From assembly GCA_016463225.1 (NCBI GenBank), contig JAEMRT010000002.1, forward strand, positions 94,656-158,655: a DNA stretch of 64,000 bases. The letters run 5' to 3'. Under the pieces are notes generated by a model. It was not told the origin of the DNA and did not search any database. It saw only the letters and a program-made list of their open reading frames with translations. Shown in pieces: positions 18,960 to 30,600 of the stretch. The position numbers and the translations under genes are program-made. This DNA comes from Sphingopyxis sp. (GTDB lineage Bacteria; Pseudomonadota; Alphaproteobacteria; Sphingomonadales; Sphingomonadaceae). Numbering within the stretch: position 1 is the stretch's first letter; every line of letters starts with the position of its first letter.

Positions 18960-19724
18960 TCACGTCGACAGAAACCATTGCTCGGCTCCGCTAAGACCGA
19001 TGGCGGTCAATGTCCCCGACGCATAGGCGCCGGTGTCGATGCCGATGCGGTTGGCGCCGAAATCGACCGCTTCGGTAATCGTATGGCCATGGACAACCGT
19101 CCCCGGCCATCCACCTTCGGAATTCAGGAAGTCCTCTCGAATCCAGCGCAAATCGGATCGGCGCTGCCGTTCGAGGGTCGTTCCAGGGCGCACGCCGGCA
19201 TGCACGAAAACATAATCGCCGATGCGGATCATGTCCTCACCGCGGCGAATAAAGTCGATATGTTCGGGCGGAACCCGCGCCGCAAGTCCCTCTGCCAATT
19301 CATCGAAACAGGCCGAGTCATAGCTTTCGTCGTCACCCCAATAGCTGCGAATGGTCGTGTCGCCGCCGATCCGAAAGAAATAACGAACCCGGCTACGGTC
19401 GCCGCTGAGTGCTGCGAGGAAACACTCCTCGTGATTTCCAATCAGCAGGCGCACCGCATCGAAAGGCGCCCCCAAACCAATCGCCCGTTGGACCACCGCG
19501 GCAGACTGCGGGCCGCGATCGACCAAGTCACCCAGCAGGACCAGCGTGGTGCGCGCGGGTTCCCGGTTGGCATTGTCCGCGACTATCTTTGCCAGCAAGT
19601 CGGCGAAAAGATCGTCGCAGCCATGGATATCGCCAATCGCATAGACACGTTCGCCAGCGGGAATGCGTGCCAATACAGGCGATTCTTGAACAGGGCGGGG
19701 CTTGAAAAGTCTGAAAAGGGACAT
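18960..19724 (-). CDS. metallophosphoesterase, PP2A-like serine/threonine protein phosphatase family
   Basis: A 254-residue calcineurin-like phosphatase with all metal-site motifs: GDIHG (about residues 32-36), GDLVDRGP, GNHEE and FVHAGVRPG. This set is shared by bacterial Ser/Thr phosphatases and symmetrical diadenosine tetraphosphatases, so the substrate is open. It is oriented against the surrounding polysaccharide genes and divergent from wecB. It may be unrelated to polysaccharide assembly or may regulate it by dephosphorylation; nothing in the sequence decides this. Confidence 0.83.
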   Translation of the reverse strand: MSLFRLFKPRPVQESPVLARIPAGERVYAIGDIHGCDDLFADLLAKIVADNANREPARTTLVLLGDLVDRGPQSAAVVQRAIGLGAPFDAVRLLIGNHEECFLAALSGDRSRVRYFFRIGGDTTIRSYWGDDESYDSACFDELAEGLAARVPPEHIDFIRRGEDMIRIGDYVFVHAGVRPGTTLERQRRSDLRWIREDFLNSEGGWPGTVVHGHTITEAVDFGANRIGIDTGAYASGTLTAIGLSGAEQWFLST

Positions 19725-19851
19725 GGCGGTGCGCGGGTGCCTTACCCCGAAGCAATGGTCAAGTTCGAACCGCTCGCACCCGACCGCGCCGAATTAAGCC
19801 GTCGGCAACGGCTTTTAAGCTAATCACGTTGAAACCATCGAAGAGATTGCC

Positions 19852-20988
19852 ATGAACGCTACCACCAGTCCTGCCCGCGTCATTACCGTTTTCGGAACGC
19901 GCCCCGAAGCCATCAAGATGTTTCCCGTCGTTCACGCCCTGCGCGAACAGCCGGGGATTGACGTGCGAATTTGCGTGACGGCACAACACCGGGAAATGCT
20001 CGATCAGGTGCTCGACATTGCCCAACTGACCCCTGACATCGACCTCGATGTCATGACGCCCGACCAGTCTCTCGACGCACTGCTAGCGCGGCTCGTCGTC
20101 AGGCTTGGCGAGACGTTCGACGCCGAAAGGCCCGACCGTATCCTCGTTCACGGCGATACTCTAACGACGATGGCGGCAACCCTCGCCGCTTATTTCCGTA
20201 AAATCTCCGTCGGGCATGTCGAAGCGGGCCTGCGCAGCGGCAACATCTATCACCCGTGGCCCGAAGAAGTGAACCGCAAGGTCGCCGGCGCTGTTGCCGA
20301 CCTGCATTTCGCGCCAACCGAAACCGCCGCGGCGGCGTTGCGTGCGGAAAATGTCCCCGCAGACCGCATTCACGTCACTGGCAACACCGTCATCGACGCG
20401 CTGCTAGCGACCAAGGCGCGGATCGACGAGAATCCTTCGCTGGCCATCGGCCTCGATCCGCTCGTCGCGCGCTTTGCCGACAAGCGGATCGTTGCCGTCA
20501 CCTCGCACCGGCGGGAGAATTTCGGCGACGGGATGAAAGCCATCGCCAACGCGATCGCGGCAATTGCGGCGCGCCCGGATGTCGCCGTGGTGTTTCCGGT
20601 CCATCCCAATCCACAAGTCCGCAGCGTGATGGAGCCGATCCTCGGCAGGCTGGATAATGTCGCGCTGATCGATCCGCTCGACTATCCGCATTTCGTTCGC
20701 TTGCTCGCGACGGCCGAACTGGTGCTGACCGACAGCGGCGGGGTGCAGGAGGAAGCGCCGGCGCTCGGCAAGCCAGTGCTCGTCATGCGCGAGACGACCG
20801 AGCGCCCCGAAGGCATTGCGGCGGGTACCGCACGGCTTGTCGGAACCGACAAAGCGCGTATTGTTTCCGAAATTTTCAGGCTTCTCGACGATAAGGATGC
20901 CTATTCGGCCATGGCCCGTGCCCATAATCCGTTCGGTGACGGCACGGCGGCCAGACAGATTGCGGAGATTGTTGCGCGTGCCCATTGA
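19852..20988 (+). CDS. wecB: UDP-N-acetylglucosamine 2-epimerase (non-hydrolysing)
   Basis: A 378-residue protein with the family markers FGTRPEAIKMFP at the N-terminus, HGDTLTTMAA, GHVEAGLRSG, TSHRRENFG and DSGGVQEEAP. It interconverts UDP-GlcNAc and UDP-ManNAc in the cytoplasm. The next gene, overlapping by 11 bases, is a UDP-ManNAc dehydrogenase, so the pair should make UDP-ManNAc uronic acid for the surface polysaccharide. The length matches the family. Confidence 0.93.
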   Translation: MNATTSPARVITVFGTRPEAIKMFPVVHALREQPGIDVRICVTAQHREMLDQVLDIAQLTPDIDLDVMTPDQSLDALLARLVVRLGETFDAERPDRILVHGDTLTTMAATLAAYFRKISVGHVEAGLRSGNIYHPWPEEVNRKVAGAVADLHFAPTETAAAALRAENVPADRIHVTGNTVIDALLATKARIDENPSLAIGLDPLVARFADKRIVAVTSHRRENFGDGMKAIANAIAAIAARPDVAVVFPVHPNPQVRSVMEPILGRLDNVALIDPLDYPHFVRLLATAELVLTDSGGVQEEAPALGKPVLVMRETTERPEGIAAGTARLVGTDKARIVSEIFRLLDDKDAYSAMARAHNPFGDGTAARQIAEIVARAH

Positions 20989-22273
20989 TACGGAACAAAA
21001 GGTCGCGGTCCTCGGGCTCGGCTATATCGGCCTGCCGACCGCGGCGCTGATTGCACGATCTGGGTGCAAGGTGACTGGCGTTGATGTCAGCCAGCACGTC
21101 GTTGATACGGTCAACAGCGGCAGGGTGCATATCGAGGAAGTCGATCTCGACGGCCTCGTCCAGGGCGTGGTTTCGCGCGGTTCGCTGGTTGCGTCGATCG
21201 ATGTCGTCGTAGCCGACACCTTCGTCATTGCCGTACCGACCCCGCACGATGACGAGCATCGTCCCGACGTCAGCCACGTCCTTTCGGCCGCGCGCGCGAT
21301 CGCACCGAAGCTGGACGCAGGCAATCTCGTCATTCTTGAATCCACCTCCCCCGTCGGCACCACCGAAAAGGTGGCGGCGCTGCTCGCCGAGTTGCGTCCC
21401 GACCTGAAGGTTCCCGGCGCTTGCTCTGGCGCCGCCGACATCTTCGTGGCCTACTGCCCCGAACGCGTGCTGCCCGGCCGCATCCTCGTCGAGCTGGTCG
21501 ACAACGATCGCTGTATCGGCGGCATCACCCCGCGCTGCGCGCGTCGCGCGATGACCTTTTACCGCCAGTTCGTGCGCGGCGCCTGCGTCACCACGTCGGC
21601 ACGCGCCGCCGAAATGGTGAAGCTGGTCGAGAACAGCTACCGCGACGTCAACATCGCGTTCGCCAACGAACTGTCGATGATGGCCGAGCAGATGGGGGTC
21701 GATGTGTGGGAGGTGATTCGCCTCGCCAACCGCCATCCGCGTGTCAACATCCTGCAACCCGGGCCAGGCGTCGGCGGCCATTGCATCGCGGTCGACCCCT
21801 GGTTCCTCGTTCATGGCGCGCCGGACCACAGCCGCCTGATCCGCACCGCGCGCGAGGTCAATCTGGCGAAGACCGCGCATGTCATCGGCGCCGCCGAAAT
21901 GCTGGTGTCGCAGCATCCGGGCGCCCGCGTCGCCTGCCTTGGCCTCGCCTTCAAACCCAATATCGACGATTTCCGCGAAAGCCCCGCGGTCGAGGTCGCC
22001 GCCGCGCTCGCTCGCCGCTTCGGCCAGCAGATCCAGATCGTCGAACCCTATGCGCGCGGCCTGCCGATGGAGTTCGCCGGGACCGGCGCCGAGCTGATCG
22101 ATCTCGACAGCGCGCTTGCCGCCTGTGACATTCTGATCGTCCTTGTCGACCACGACCTGTTCAAATCGATCCCGCTCGAAGAACGTGGCGAAAAGATCGT
22201 CTATGACACACGCGGTCTGTGGCTCGACCAACCGAATGTGACGGGGCCCAATCCGCTGCACCGCGCGGCCTGA
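20978..22273 (+). CDS. wecC: UDP-N-acetyl-D-mannosamine dehydrogenase
   Basis: A 431-residue UDP-glucose/GDP-mannose dehydrogenase family member. VAVLGLGYIGLPTAALIA is the NAD-binding loop, STSPVGTTEK the central loop, and GVGGHCIAVDPWF carries the catalytic Cys. The UDP-ManNAc type is indicated by the AYCPERVLPGRIL stretch and the wecB neighbour. It oxidises UDP-ManNAc to UDP-ManNAcA with two NAD. A GTG at 20978, inside the wecB end, is the only sensible start before the Rossmann loop; the open frame further upstream belongs to wecB. Confidence 0.92.
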   Translation: MPIDTEQKVAVLGLGYIGLPTAALIARSGCKVTGVDVSQHVVDTVNSGRVHIEEVDLDGLVQGVVSRGSLVASIDVVVADTFVIAVPTPHDDEHRPDVSHVLSAARAIAPKLDAGNLVILESTSPVGTTEKVAALLAELRPDLKVPGACSGAADIFVAYCPERVLPGRILVELVDNDRCIGGITPRCARRAMTFYRQFVRGACVTTSARAAEMVKLVENSYRDVNIAFANELSMMAEQMGVDVWEVIRLANRHPRVNILQPGPGVGGHCIAVDPWFLVHGAPDHSRLIRTAREVNLAKTAHVIGAAEMLVSQHPGARVACLGLAFKPNIDDFRESPAVEVAAALARRFGQQIQIVEPYARGLPMEFAGTGAELIDLDSALAACDILIVLVDHDLFKSIPLEERGEKIVYDTRGLWLDQPNVTGPNPLHRAA

Positions 22274-22319
22274 CACAGCAAGGCTTGACGCGTTCGCGAT
22301 GCCCTCGCATGGGCGAGGC

Positions 22320-23126
22320 ATGCTGCAACGTCTTGAAACGATCGTCGTCGAAAAGCCTTGGGGACGCACCGATATTCCGCGCGATTTCGGTAACTTCGGC
22401 GCGCGCCGGATCGGAGAAATCTGGTTCGATCATCCGGGCGGCGACGCCGCGCCGATCATGGTCAAATTCCTGTTCACGTCCGAACGATTGTCGATTCAGG
22501 TCCACCCGGACGATTCCGCAGCGAAAGCGGCGGGTTTCGCCCGCGGCAAGGAAGAGTGCTGGTTGATCCTAAACGCCGACGCAGGCGCAGAACTTGGAGT
22601 TGGCTTGACCGCAGAAACCAGCCGTGAAGCGCTCCACGCGGCGGCGCTCGACGGATCGATCGTTGCCATGGTTGACTGGCGAGCGAGCAAGGCGAATGAT
22701 TTCGTCTATAACCGCGCCGGGACGATCCATGCCATCGGCGGCGGACTGACGGTGGTTGAAGTGCAACAGAATGTCGACTGCACGTACCGGCTATACGATT
22801 ATGGACGCCCGCGCGAACTGCACCTTGATGCCGGGTTGAAGGTTGCGACGCCGGGTCCGGCGCACGACCCGCGCGACACCGTTGTTGATCCTGCCGCGAA
22901 CCGCATGCTGGTCAGCGGCCCGCATTTCTTTCTTGCCCAGCTCGCGGGCCCGGTCGATCCAGCGATCCTGGCCCAAGCGGTCGGCGAACTCACTTTTGTT
23001 CCCCTGTCCGCCGGTTGCGCGGCGGCGGGCGAGACGGTGGCGCTGGGCGAAGCGGTGCTGCTCGACGACGCGTCGCTGATCGTCATCGAACCCGGCAGCC
23101 GCGCCCTGCTGTGCTGGGCCGCCTGA
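22320..23126 (+). CDS. manA: class I mannose-6-phosphate isomerase
   Basis: About 268 residues, the short bacterial class I type. [17 protein letters not shown] begins the cupin fold. The zinc site is seen in LSIQVHPDD and in KEECW, and the later [12 protein letters not shown] carries another metal-ligand His. It converts fructose-6-phosphate to mannose-6-phosphate, feeding GDP-mannose for gmd. The ATG at 22320 is preferred, with an ATG at 22299 possible. The C-terminal part is a degenerate second cupin. Confidence 0.85.
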   Translation: MLQRLETIVVEKPWGRTDIPRDFGNFGARRIGEIWFDHPGGDAAPIMVKFLFTSERLSIQVHPDDSAAKAAGFARGKEECWLILNADAGAELGVGLTAETSREALHAAALDGSIVAMVDWRASKANDFVYNRAGTIHAIGGGLTVVEVQQNVDCTYRLYDYGRPRELHLDAGLKVATPGPAHDPRDTVVDPAANRMLVSGPHFFLAQLAGPVDPAILAQAVGELTFVPLSAGCAAAGETVALGEAVLLDDASLIVIEPGSRALLCWAA

Positions 23127-23181
23127 CCGGCGCATCGCCCTCCCCTTGCGGCTCCGCGCCCGATCTCCCATATCGCCTCTC

Positions 23182-23748
23182 ATGACCAGTCCCCACGCAC
23201 AAAGCGCCGCCCCCTGGCACGGAACCACCATCCTCTCCGCCCGCACCGCCGACAAGGTCGTCGTCATCGGCGACGGTCAGGTGTCGATGGGCCAGACGGT
23301 GATGAAGCCCAACGCGCGCAAGGTGCGCCGCCTGCACGATGGCAGCGTCATCGGCGGCTTTGCCGGCGCGACCGCCGACGCCTTCACCCTCTTCGAACGG
23401 CTCGAAGCCAAACTCGAACGCCATAACGGTCAGTTGCTCCGCGCCGCGGTCGAACTCGCCAAGGACTGGCGCACCGACAAATATCTCCGCAATCTGGAAG
23501 CGATGATGATCGTCGCCGACAAGGAGGTGACTTTGGTCATCACCGGCAACGGCGACGTGCTGGAGCCCAAGGGCGGCATCGCAGCGATCGGATCGGGTGG
23601 CAATTATGCGCTCGCCGCGGCGACCGCGCTCGCCGAATATGAACAGGATGCCGAAGTGCTGGTCCGCAAGGCGATGCAGGTCGCCGCCGACATCTGCGTC
23701 TATACCAACGACCAGTTCACCCAGGAAACCATCGAAACCCAGGCGTAA
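23182..23748 (+). CDS. hslV: ATP-dependent protease subunit HslV (ClpQ)
   Basis: A 188-residue proteasome-like Thr protease. [19 protein letters not shown] marks the mature N-terminus; the catalytic Thr is T15, so a 14-residue propeptide would be removed. [13 protein letters not shown] and [13 protein letters not shown] are conserved. It forms a double hexameric ring capped by HslU and degrades misfolded cytoplasmic proteins. The ATG at 23182 was chosen because the in-frame codons upstream lack similarity. hslU follows after five bases. Confidence 0.96.
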   Translation: MTSPHAQSAAPWHGTTILSARTADKVVVIGDGQVSMGQTVMKPNARKVRRLHDGSVIGGFAGATADAFTLFERLEAKLERHNGQLLRAAVELAKDWRTDKYLRNLEAMMIVADKEVTLVITGNGDVLEPKGGIAAIGSGGNYALAAATALAEYEQDAEVLVRKAMQVAADICVYTNDQFTQETIETQA

Positions 23749-23753
23749 AACAG

Positions 23754-25055
23754 ATGAACAAAGACCTGACTCCCAAGGCGATCGTCGCTGCGCTCGACAC
23801 GCACATCATCGGCCAGGACGCCGCCAAGCGCGCGGTCGCGGTGGCGCTGCGCAATCGCTGGCGCCGCCAGCAGCTCTCGGCTGATTTGCGCGACGAGGTG
23901 ACGCCGAAGAATATCCTGATGATCGGCCCCACCGGCTGCGGCAAGACCGAGATTTCGCGCCGGCTGGCGAAGCTCGCCGACGCGCCGTTCATCAAGGTCG
24001 AAGCGACCAAGTTCACCGAGGTCGGCTATGTCGGTCGCGACGTCGAACAAATCGCCCGGGACTTGGTCGAAGAAGCGGTGCGGCTGGAAAAGGACCGCCG
24101 CCGCGAAGCGGTGCGCGCCGCCGCCGAAGAGGCCGCGATGGAACGGCTGCTCGATGCGCTCACCGGCAAGGGCGCGAGCGAGGCGACGCGCCAGAGCTTT
24201 CGCCAGCGCATCCGCGAAGGGCACCTCGATGACAGCGAGGTCGAGATCGAGGTTGCAGACACGCCGAGCATGCCGTTCGAGCTGCCGGGCCAGCCGGGCC
24301 AGATGGGGATGATCAACCTGTCGGACATGCTCGGCAAGGCAATGGGCGGGGCACCGAAGAAGCGCCGCAAGCTGAAGGTCATCGAGGCCGCGACGCGGTT
24401 GATCGAGGAGGAGCAGGACAAGCGCCTCGATCAGGATGATGTCGCCCGCATCGCGCTCGCCGATGCCGAGGCGAACGGCATCGTCTTCCTCGACGAGATC
24501 GACAAGATCGCGGTAAGCGACGTGCGCGGCGGATCGGTGAGCCGTGAAGGCGTCCAGCGCGACCTGCTGCCCTTGATCGAAGGCACGACCGTCGCGACCA
24601 AATATGGCCCGATGAAAACCGACCATATCCTGTTCATCGCCTCGGGTGCCTTCCATGTCGCCAAGCCCAGCGATCTGCTCCCCGAGCTCCAGGGCCGTCT
24701 GCCAATCCGCGTCGAGCTGAGCGCGCTGACTGAAAGCGATTTCGTCCGCATTCTGAGCGAGACCAAGGCGGGGCTGCCCGAACAATATTCGGCGCTGCTC
24801 GGTACCGAGGGTGTCAGCCTGTCGTTCACCGACGACGCGATCGCACGCGTCGCCAGGCTCGCCGCCGAGGTCAACGAACGCGTCGAAAATATCGGCGCAC
24901 GGCGGCTCCAGACGATCATGGAGAAGCTGGTCGAAGAGGTCAGCTTCGGCGCCGAGGACATGTCGGGGACCACGCTCGCCATCGATGCCGCCTATGTCGA
25001 GCGCCAGCTGTCGGAGATTGTCGGCGATACTGACCTCAGCAAATATGTCCTCTGA
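23754..25055 (+). CDS. hslU: ATP-dependent protease ATPase subunit HslU (ClpY)
   Basis: A 433-residue AAA+ unfoldase. Walker A is GPTGCGKTE (about residues 57-65), [11 protein letters not shown] is the HslU pore-region signature, Walker B is [12 protein letters not shown], and sensor sequences [14 protein letters not shown] and IGARRL follow. The inserted I-domain lies at about residues 110-235. The C-terminus (DLSKYVL) is the tail that docks into HslV. It unfolds substrates and feeds them to HslV encoded just upstream. Confidence 0.97.
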   Translation: MNKDLTPKAIVAALDTHIIGQDAAKRAVAVALRNRWRRQQLSADLRDEVTPKNILMIGPTGCGKTEISRRLAKLADAPFIKVEATKFTEVGYVGRDVEQIARDLVEEAVRLEKDRRREAVRAAAEEAAMERLLDALTGKGASEATRQSFRQRIREGHLDDSEVEIEVADTPSMPFELPGQPGQMGMINLSDMLGKAMGGAPKKRRKLKVIEAATRLIEEEQDKRLDQDDVARIALADAEANGIVFLDEIDKIAVSDVRGGSVSREGVQRDLLPLIEGTTVATKYGPMKTDHILFIASGAFHVAKPSDLLPELQGRLPIRVELSALTESDFVRILSETKAGLPEQYSALLGTEGVSLSFTDDAIARVARLAAEVNERVENIGARRLQTIMEKLVEEVSFGAEDMSGTTLAIDAAYVERQLSEIVGDTDLSKYVL

Positions 25056-25198
25056 ACGCGTCTCATTCCGGCGGGCTTAAATCGCACTCTTTTCAGCCAG
25101 TCGTTGACCGAACTTCATTTGACTTTCGCGCCTCGTCAATGCGATGAACGGCGCGACACGGTCGACACGGGTTGCAACCGACCGGCGCGGAGACAATA

Positions 25199-26065
25199 AT
25201 GACCGACGAGGATGTCGCCCCGGAGCAGGGCGAGCTGGCGATTACGCGCACCGGCGACCGGCTTCGGCTGGCGCGGGAGGCTGCGGGATTGTCGCTTGCC
25301 GATGTGGCGACGCGGACGCGGATCACCCAGCGTCACCTCTCCGCGATCGAAAAGTCCGATTTCTCTGAGCTTCCGGGCCGAACCTATGTCACCGGCTTTG
25401 CCCGCGCCTACGCCCGCGCGGTCGACTTGCCCGAGGCCGAGATCGGCGCCGCAGTGCGCCGCGAGCTCGAAGAGAACGCCTATGGCGCCCGGCCGCTGTA
25501 CGAAGCCTATGAACCCACCGACCCGGCCCGCCTGCCCACCGCCCGGATGACGTGGACGCTGGTGATCGTCGCCCTGCTGCTTGCGTCGGCTTATGGCGTG
25601 TGGCGTTTCCTTTCGGTCGAGCCCGGCGAAGCGCTGGTCGCCGCGCAGAACCGTGCTGCCGACGCATCCGAAGCGCCGCAAAGCGACGCCGCCGCGCCGC
25701 CAACGACCAAGGCCAGCACCACCCGGTCGGCCATCGCCGCCAATGCGCCGGTGGTGCTGACGGGTATCTCGGAGGTGTGGATCGGGTTCGATGACGCCGC
25801 GGGCAAGACCGAAAACTGGCGCACGCTCGATGCGGGTGAAACCTATCAGGTGCCGGCCGAATATACCGAACAGTTTACGCTGCGCACGAGCATTCCGCAG
25901 GCGCTGAAGGTCACCGTTGGCGGCCGCGACGTCGGGGCGATCGGTCCCGCCGACACGCTGGTAAAGGGCGTCTCGCTCAAGCCTGCCGATCTGGTGGCGC
26001 GCGCCGAAGGCAATGGTGCACCCGGCGCTGCGGCGCCAGCAACACGCGCGCTACCCAAGGGCTGA
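25199..26065 (+). CDS. rodZ: RodZ-like helix-turn-helix cell-shape protein
   Basis: A 288-residue bitopic protein. A Xre/Cro-type HTH occupies about residues 18-80 (RLRLAREAAGLSLADVA, ending in LPGRTYVTGFARAYA), one membrane helix lies at about 118-138, then an Ala/Thr-rich linker and a C-terminal DUF4115 domain (about 180-260). This is the RodZ architecture, which links MreB to the elongation machinery. The C-domain is expected in the periplasm. The ATG at 25199 follows a 143-base spacer after hslU, so it may have its own promoter. Confidence 0.85.
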   Translation: MTDEDVAPEQGELAITRTGDRLRLAREAAGLSLADVATRTRITQRHLSAIEKSDFSELPGRTYVTGFARAYARAVDLPEAEIGAAVRRELEENAYGARPLYEAYEPTDPARLPTARMTWTLVIVALLLASAYGVWRFLSVEPGEALVAAQNRAADASEAPQSDAAAPPTTKASTTRSAIAANAPVVLTGISEVWIGFDDAAGKTENWRTLDAGETYQVPAEYTEQFTLRTSIPQALKVTVGGRDVGAIGPADTLVKGVSLKPADLVARAEGNGAPGAAAPATRALPKG

Positions 26066-26179
26066 AACGGCCATCTTTTGGGCCGGCGCGAACGGCAGTG
26101 CACCGAATTGGGTTTGCGCTGCCGCACTTTGCCGCGTTATGAACGACAAAATGGTTAATTGGTGGGGGCCGAACGGCAG

Positions 26180-27133
26180 ATGAAAATGCGTCAGATCACT
26201 TTCCTGGGAGCCGCAACGATTGCGCTGGCGGCAACCATGCCAGCGCCGGCGCAAGAGGGCGCCATCGACAAGCGGGTTGAACGGCTCGAAAAGGAAATGC
26301 GGGCGGTCCAGCGCTCGGTCTTCCCCGGCGGCAGCCCGACCTTCTTCGAAGGCGAGATCGCGCCCGACAATACGCCCGGCGAGCGAGCGCGCAGCAACGC
26401 GCCGGTGATCGACCTGACCGCGCGCGTTGATGCGCTCGAAACTCAGCTGCAGACGCTGACCGGCCAGACCGAGCAGAATGCGTTTCAGCTGCGCGAGCTC
26501 GAAAAACAGTTTACCGCCTACAAGGCCGAGATGGACAAGCGTTTCGCCGATCCCGCGGCCACCGCGACCCCCGCCAGCCTCTCCCCTGCGCCAACCGTGC
26601 CAACCGTAAAGCCGCCGGCGGCGGCATCGACGGTTGCAGCCGCCCCCGCGAAAAAGCCGGTGGCGGCTGCCGCCAAACCGGCGACCACGACGCCCAACGC
26701 GGCGCGGCTCGCCATGGTCAAAAAGGTCGAGATTCCGGCGACCGGCAACGACACGAAAGACGCCTATGATTACGGCTATCGATTGTGGGAAGCCAAGCTT
26801 TATCCCGAGGCGCAGGTCCAGCTGAAACAGGTCGTCACCAAATGGCCGACCAGCAGTCAGGCCAGCTTTGCCCAGAATTTGCTCGGCCGCGCCTATCTCG
26901 ACGAGGGCAAGCCCAGCCTGGCCGCGGTGGCCTTCTATAACAATTACAAAGACCGCCCCAGCGGCGCGCGTGCGCCGCACAGCCTGATGTACATGGGCGT
27001 TGCGCTCGACAAGCTGGGCCGCAAGGCCGACGCGTGCAAGGCGTTCCGCGAGCTCGAAGAAGTCTATGGTGACAAAGCGCCGCAGGATGTTCGAACCGAT
27101 GCAGCCGCCGCAAAAACAAAAGCTGGTTGCTGA
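26180..27133 (+). CDS. cpoB: tol-pal system protein CpoB (YbgF)
   Basis: About 317 residues. A signal peptide (hydrophobic stretch to a PAPAQ cut region near residue 25) is followed by two coiled-coil segments (KRVERLEKEM and DALETQLQTL regions), an Ala/Pro-rich linker and C-terminal TPR repeats starting at DAYDYGYRLWEAKLYPEA. CpoB is periplasmic and couples peptidoglycan synthesis to Tol-Pal constriction. The ATG at 26180 was chosen (ATG 26186 is also possible). The 3' end overlaps tilS by several dozen bases, depending on the tilS start. Confidence 0.88.
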   Translation: MKMRQITFLGAATIALAATMPAPAQEGAIDKRVERLEKEMRAVQRSVFPGGSPTFFEGEIAPDNTPGERARSNAPVIDLTARVDALETQLQTLTGQTEQNAFQLRELEKQFTAYKAEMDKRFADPAATATPASLSPAPTVPTVKPPAAASTVAAAPAKKPVAAAAKPATTTPNAARLAMVKKVEIPATGNDTKDAYDYGYRLWEAKLYPEAQVQLKQVVTKWPTSSQASFAQNLLGRAYLDEGKPSLAAVAFYNNYKDRPSGARAPHSLMYMGVALDKLGRKADACKAFRELEEVYGDKAPQDVRTDAAAAKTKAGC

Positions 27134-28091
27134 CCGCGACAGCGCTGACCGGCTGGCGGGCGACCTTCGCGCGCTCGCTGGCTCCGACTGGCACCGGTTC
27201 CACTATGGCATCGCGGTGTCCGGCGGCCCCGACAGCATGGCGTTGCTCTGGCTGATGGCGACGCTGCTGCCCGGGCAGGTCTGGGCGGCGACGGTCGATC
27301 ATGGCCTCCGCAAAGGATCCGACGACGAAGCGCGCATGGTTGCGGGTTTTTGCGGGCGCGAGCATATCCCGCATTCAACCCTGCGGCCCGCGGCGCCGAT
27401 CAAGGGGTCGTTGCAGGCAGCCGCGCGCGCCGAGCGATACCAGCTGCTCGACCAATGGCGCGGCGCCAACGCCCTCGACCATATCGTCACCGCGCATCAT
27501 GCCGACGATCAGCTCGAAACGATCGTCATGCGCCTCAATCGCAGCAGCGGCGTCGGCGGCCTTGCGGCGATCCGTGCCCGCAATGGCGTGGTCATGCGGC
27601 CGCTGTTGCACTGGCGGCGCGACGATCTGGTCGGCCTGGCGCTTGAGAATGATCTGCCCTTTGTCGACGACCCGTCGAACAGCGACAACCGCTTTGACCG
27701 CGCACGGCTGCGACAGGCGCTGAAATCGCAGACAGTACTTGATCCCGCCGCTGCGGCGCGGTCGGCGGGCTGGCTGGCCGAAGCCGATGAAGCGCTCGAC
27801 TGGGCGGTCGACCGCCTGATCGCATCATGGCCGGACGCGTCCGACGTCGCGGTGATCCGCAACGAAGCTTATCCGCCCGAAATGTTCCGCCGCATTGTCG
27901 CGCAGCGCTTGCGCGCGAACGCCCCGCAGCTGGCCGTCCGCGGCGCCTCGCTCGATGGCGTCATTGCAGCGATGCACGAGGGTAAGCGCGCAATGGTCGG
28001 GGCGCTGCTGATCGACCCGGTTCGCGGCTTTGAATCGACGATTTGGCGCATTTCTGCTGCGCCGCGCCGGAAACTGCCCAAAAAGGCCTGA
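27066..28091 (+). CDS. tilS: tRNA(Ile)-lysidine synthetase
   Basis: About 341 residues. The PP-loop ATP pyrophosphatase motif SGGPDSMALLWL is clear, followed by VDHGLRKGSDDEA and AHHADDQLET as in TilS. It converts C34 of the CAU-anticodon tRNA-Ile to lysidine so that AUA is read. The start is uncertain because it lies inside the end of cpoB: ATG at 27066 has a GAAGAAG sequence upstream, while ATG at 27087 and 27099 are alternatives. The gene order cpoB-tilS-ftsH is what I expect in sphingomonads. Confidence 0.9.
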   Translation: MVTKRRRMFEPMQPPQKQKLVADRDSADRLAGDLRALAGSDWHRFHYGIAVSGGPDSMALLWLMATLLPGQVWAATVDHGLRKGSDDEARMVAGFCGREHIPHSTLRPAAPIKGSLQAAARAERYQLLDQWRGANALDHIVTAHHADDQLETIVMRLNRSSGVGGLAAIRARNGVVMRPLLHWRRDDLVGLALENDLPFVDDPSNSDNRFDRARLRQALKSQTVLDPAAAARSAGWLAEADEALDWAVDRLIASWPDASDVAVIRNEAYPPEMFRRIVAQRLRANAPQLAVRGASLDGVIAAMHEGKRAMVGALLIDPVRGFESTIWRISAAPRRKLPKKA

Positions 28092-28099
28092 TTGCCTCA

Positions 28100-28127
28100 T
28101 TGTCATTTAACCTGATTATCCTATCTT
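28100..28127 (+). promoter_or_regulatory. candidate sigma-70-type promoter of ftsH
   Basis: TTGTCA at 28100-28105 and TATCTT at 28122-28127 are separated by 16 bases, in the 81-base gap between tilS and ftsH. Start of transcription would be near 28134, giving a leader of about 40 bases. This is a pattern match only. Confidence 0.4.
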
Positions 28128-28172
28128 GTGGGGACAGGAGCGCGTGGCCGCGCCGATCAGGAAAGTACTCGC

Positions 28173-30119
<1,947 letters not shown>

Positions 30120-30181
30120 TCCAATCGGCCTGGCACGTTCGATTCAGGGGTTATTCATTGGCTGACGGCATTTTGCGGCGC

Positions 30182-30568
30182 ATGATCCTCGGGAAACGCG
30201 CTCGCATTTTGCCTGTCCTGCTCGTGGCGCCGTTTCTGGGCGCGATGGCGCCGGGTGACATGAGCGTCGCCGCCTTTCTGATGCGCGCCGACTCGCTCGC
30301 CCGGCTTGGTCCGCTCGCGTTGGCAACCCCGCAGGGTAACCAGTTGAAAGGCGAGGTCATTGCCGCGGGAAAACGCTACAAAGCGCGGATCGATGCCGAC
30401 CGCCGCGCCGGGCGCAAAACCACCAGTTGCCCGCCCGAATCGGGAACGCTGACGCCCGATCAGTGGCTGGCGCATCTGCGATCCTATCCCGCCCCGGTCC
30501 GCAAGACCGTCAGCATCAATGCGGCGTTCGACGCGTTGATGAAGAAACGCTACCCCTGCCCCGTCTGA
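30182..30568 (+). CDS. small exported protein, possible Rap1a/Tai-immunity-like fold
   Basis: About 128 residues from ATG 30182 (a TTG at 30158 would add eight). The first 25 residues are a signal peptide (basic start, then LPVLLVAPFLGAM). The rest contains MSVAAFLMRADSL, one Cys in TTSCPPES and a C-terminal block HLRSYPAPVRKT ending AFDALMKKRYPCP. The closing block, with a conserved Trp or Leu, P and final Cys, resembles periplasmic Rap1a/Tai immunity proteins, which bind amidase toxins, but the match is weak and by eye. No toxin gene is nearby. Confidence 0.55.
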   Translation: MILGKRARILPVLLVAPFLGAMAPGDMSVAAFLMRADSLARLGPLALATPQGNQLKGEVIAAGKRYKARIDADRRAGRKTTSCPPESGTLTPDQWLAHLRSYPAPVRKTVSINAAFDALMKKRYPCPV

Positions 30569-30600
30569 TCCGCCATGGAGCGTCGACAAAGGAGACGGCA

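Noticed and set aside
20876..22369. Open frame of 497 codons on the minus strand
   Set aside because: Antisense to the wecC gene; no recognisable domain. The wecC frame has all active-site motifs.
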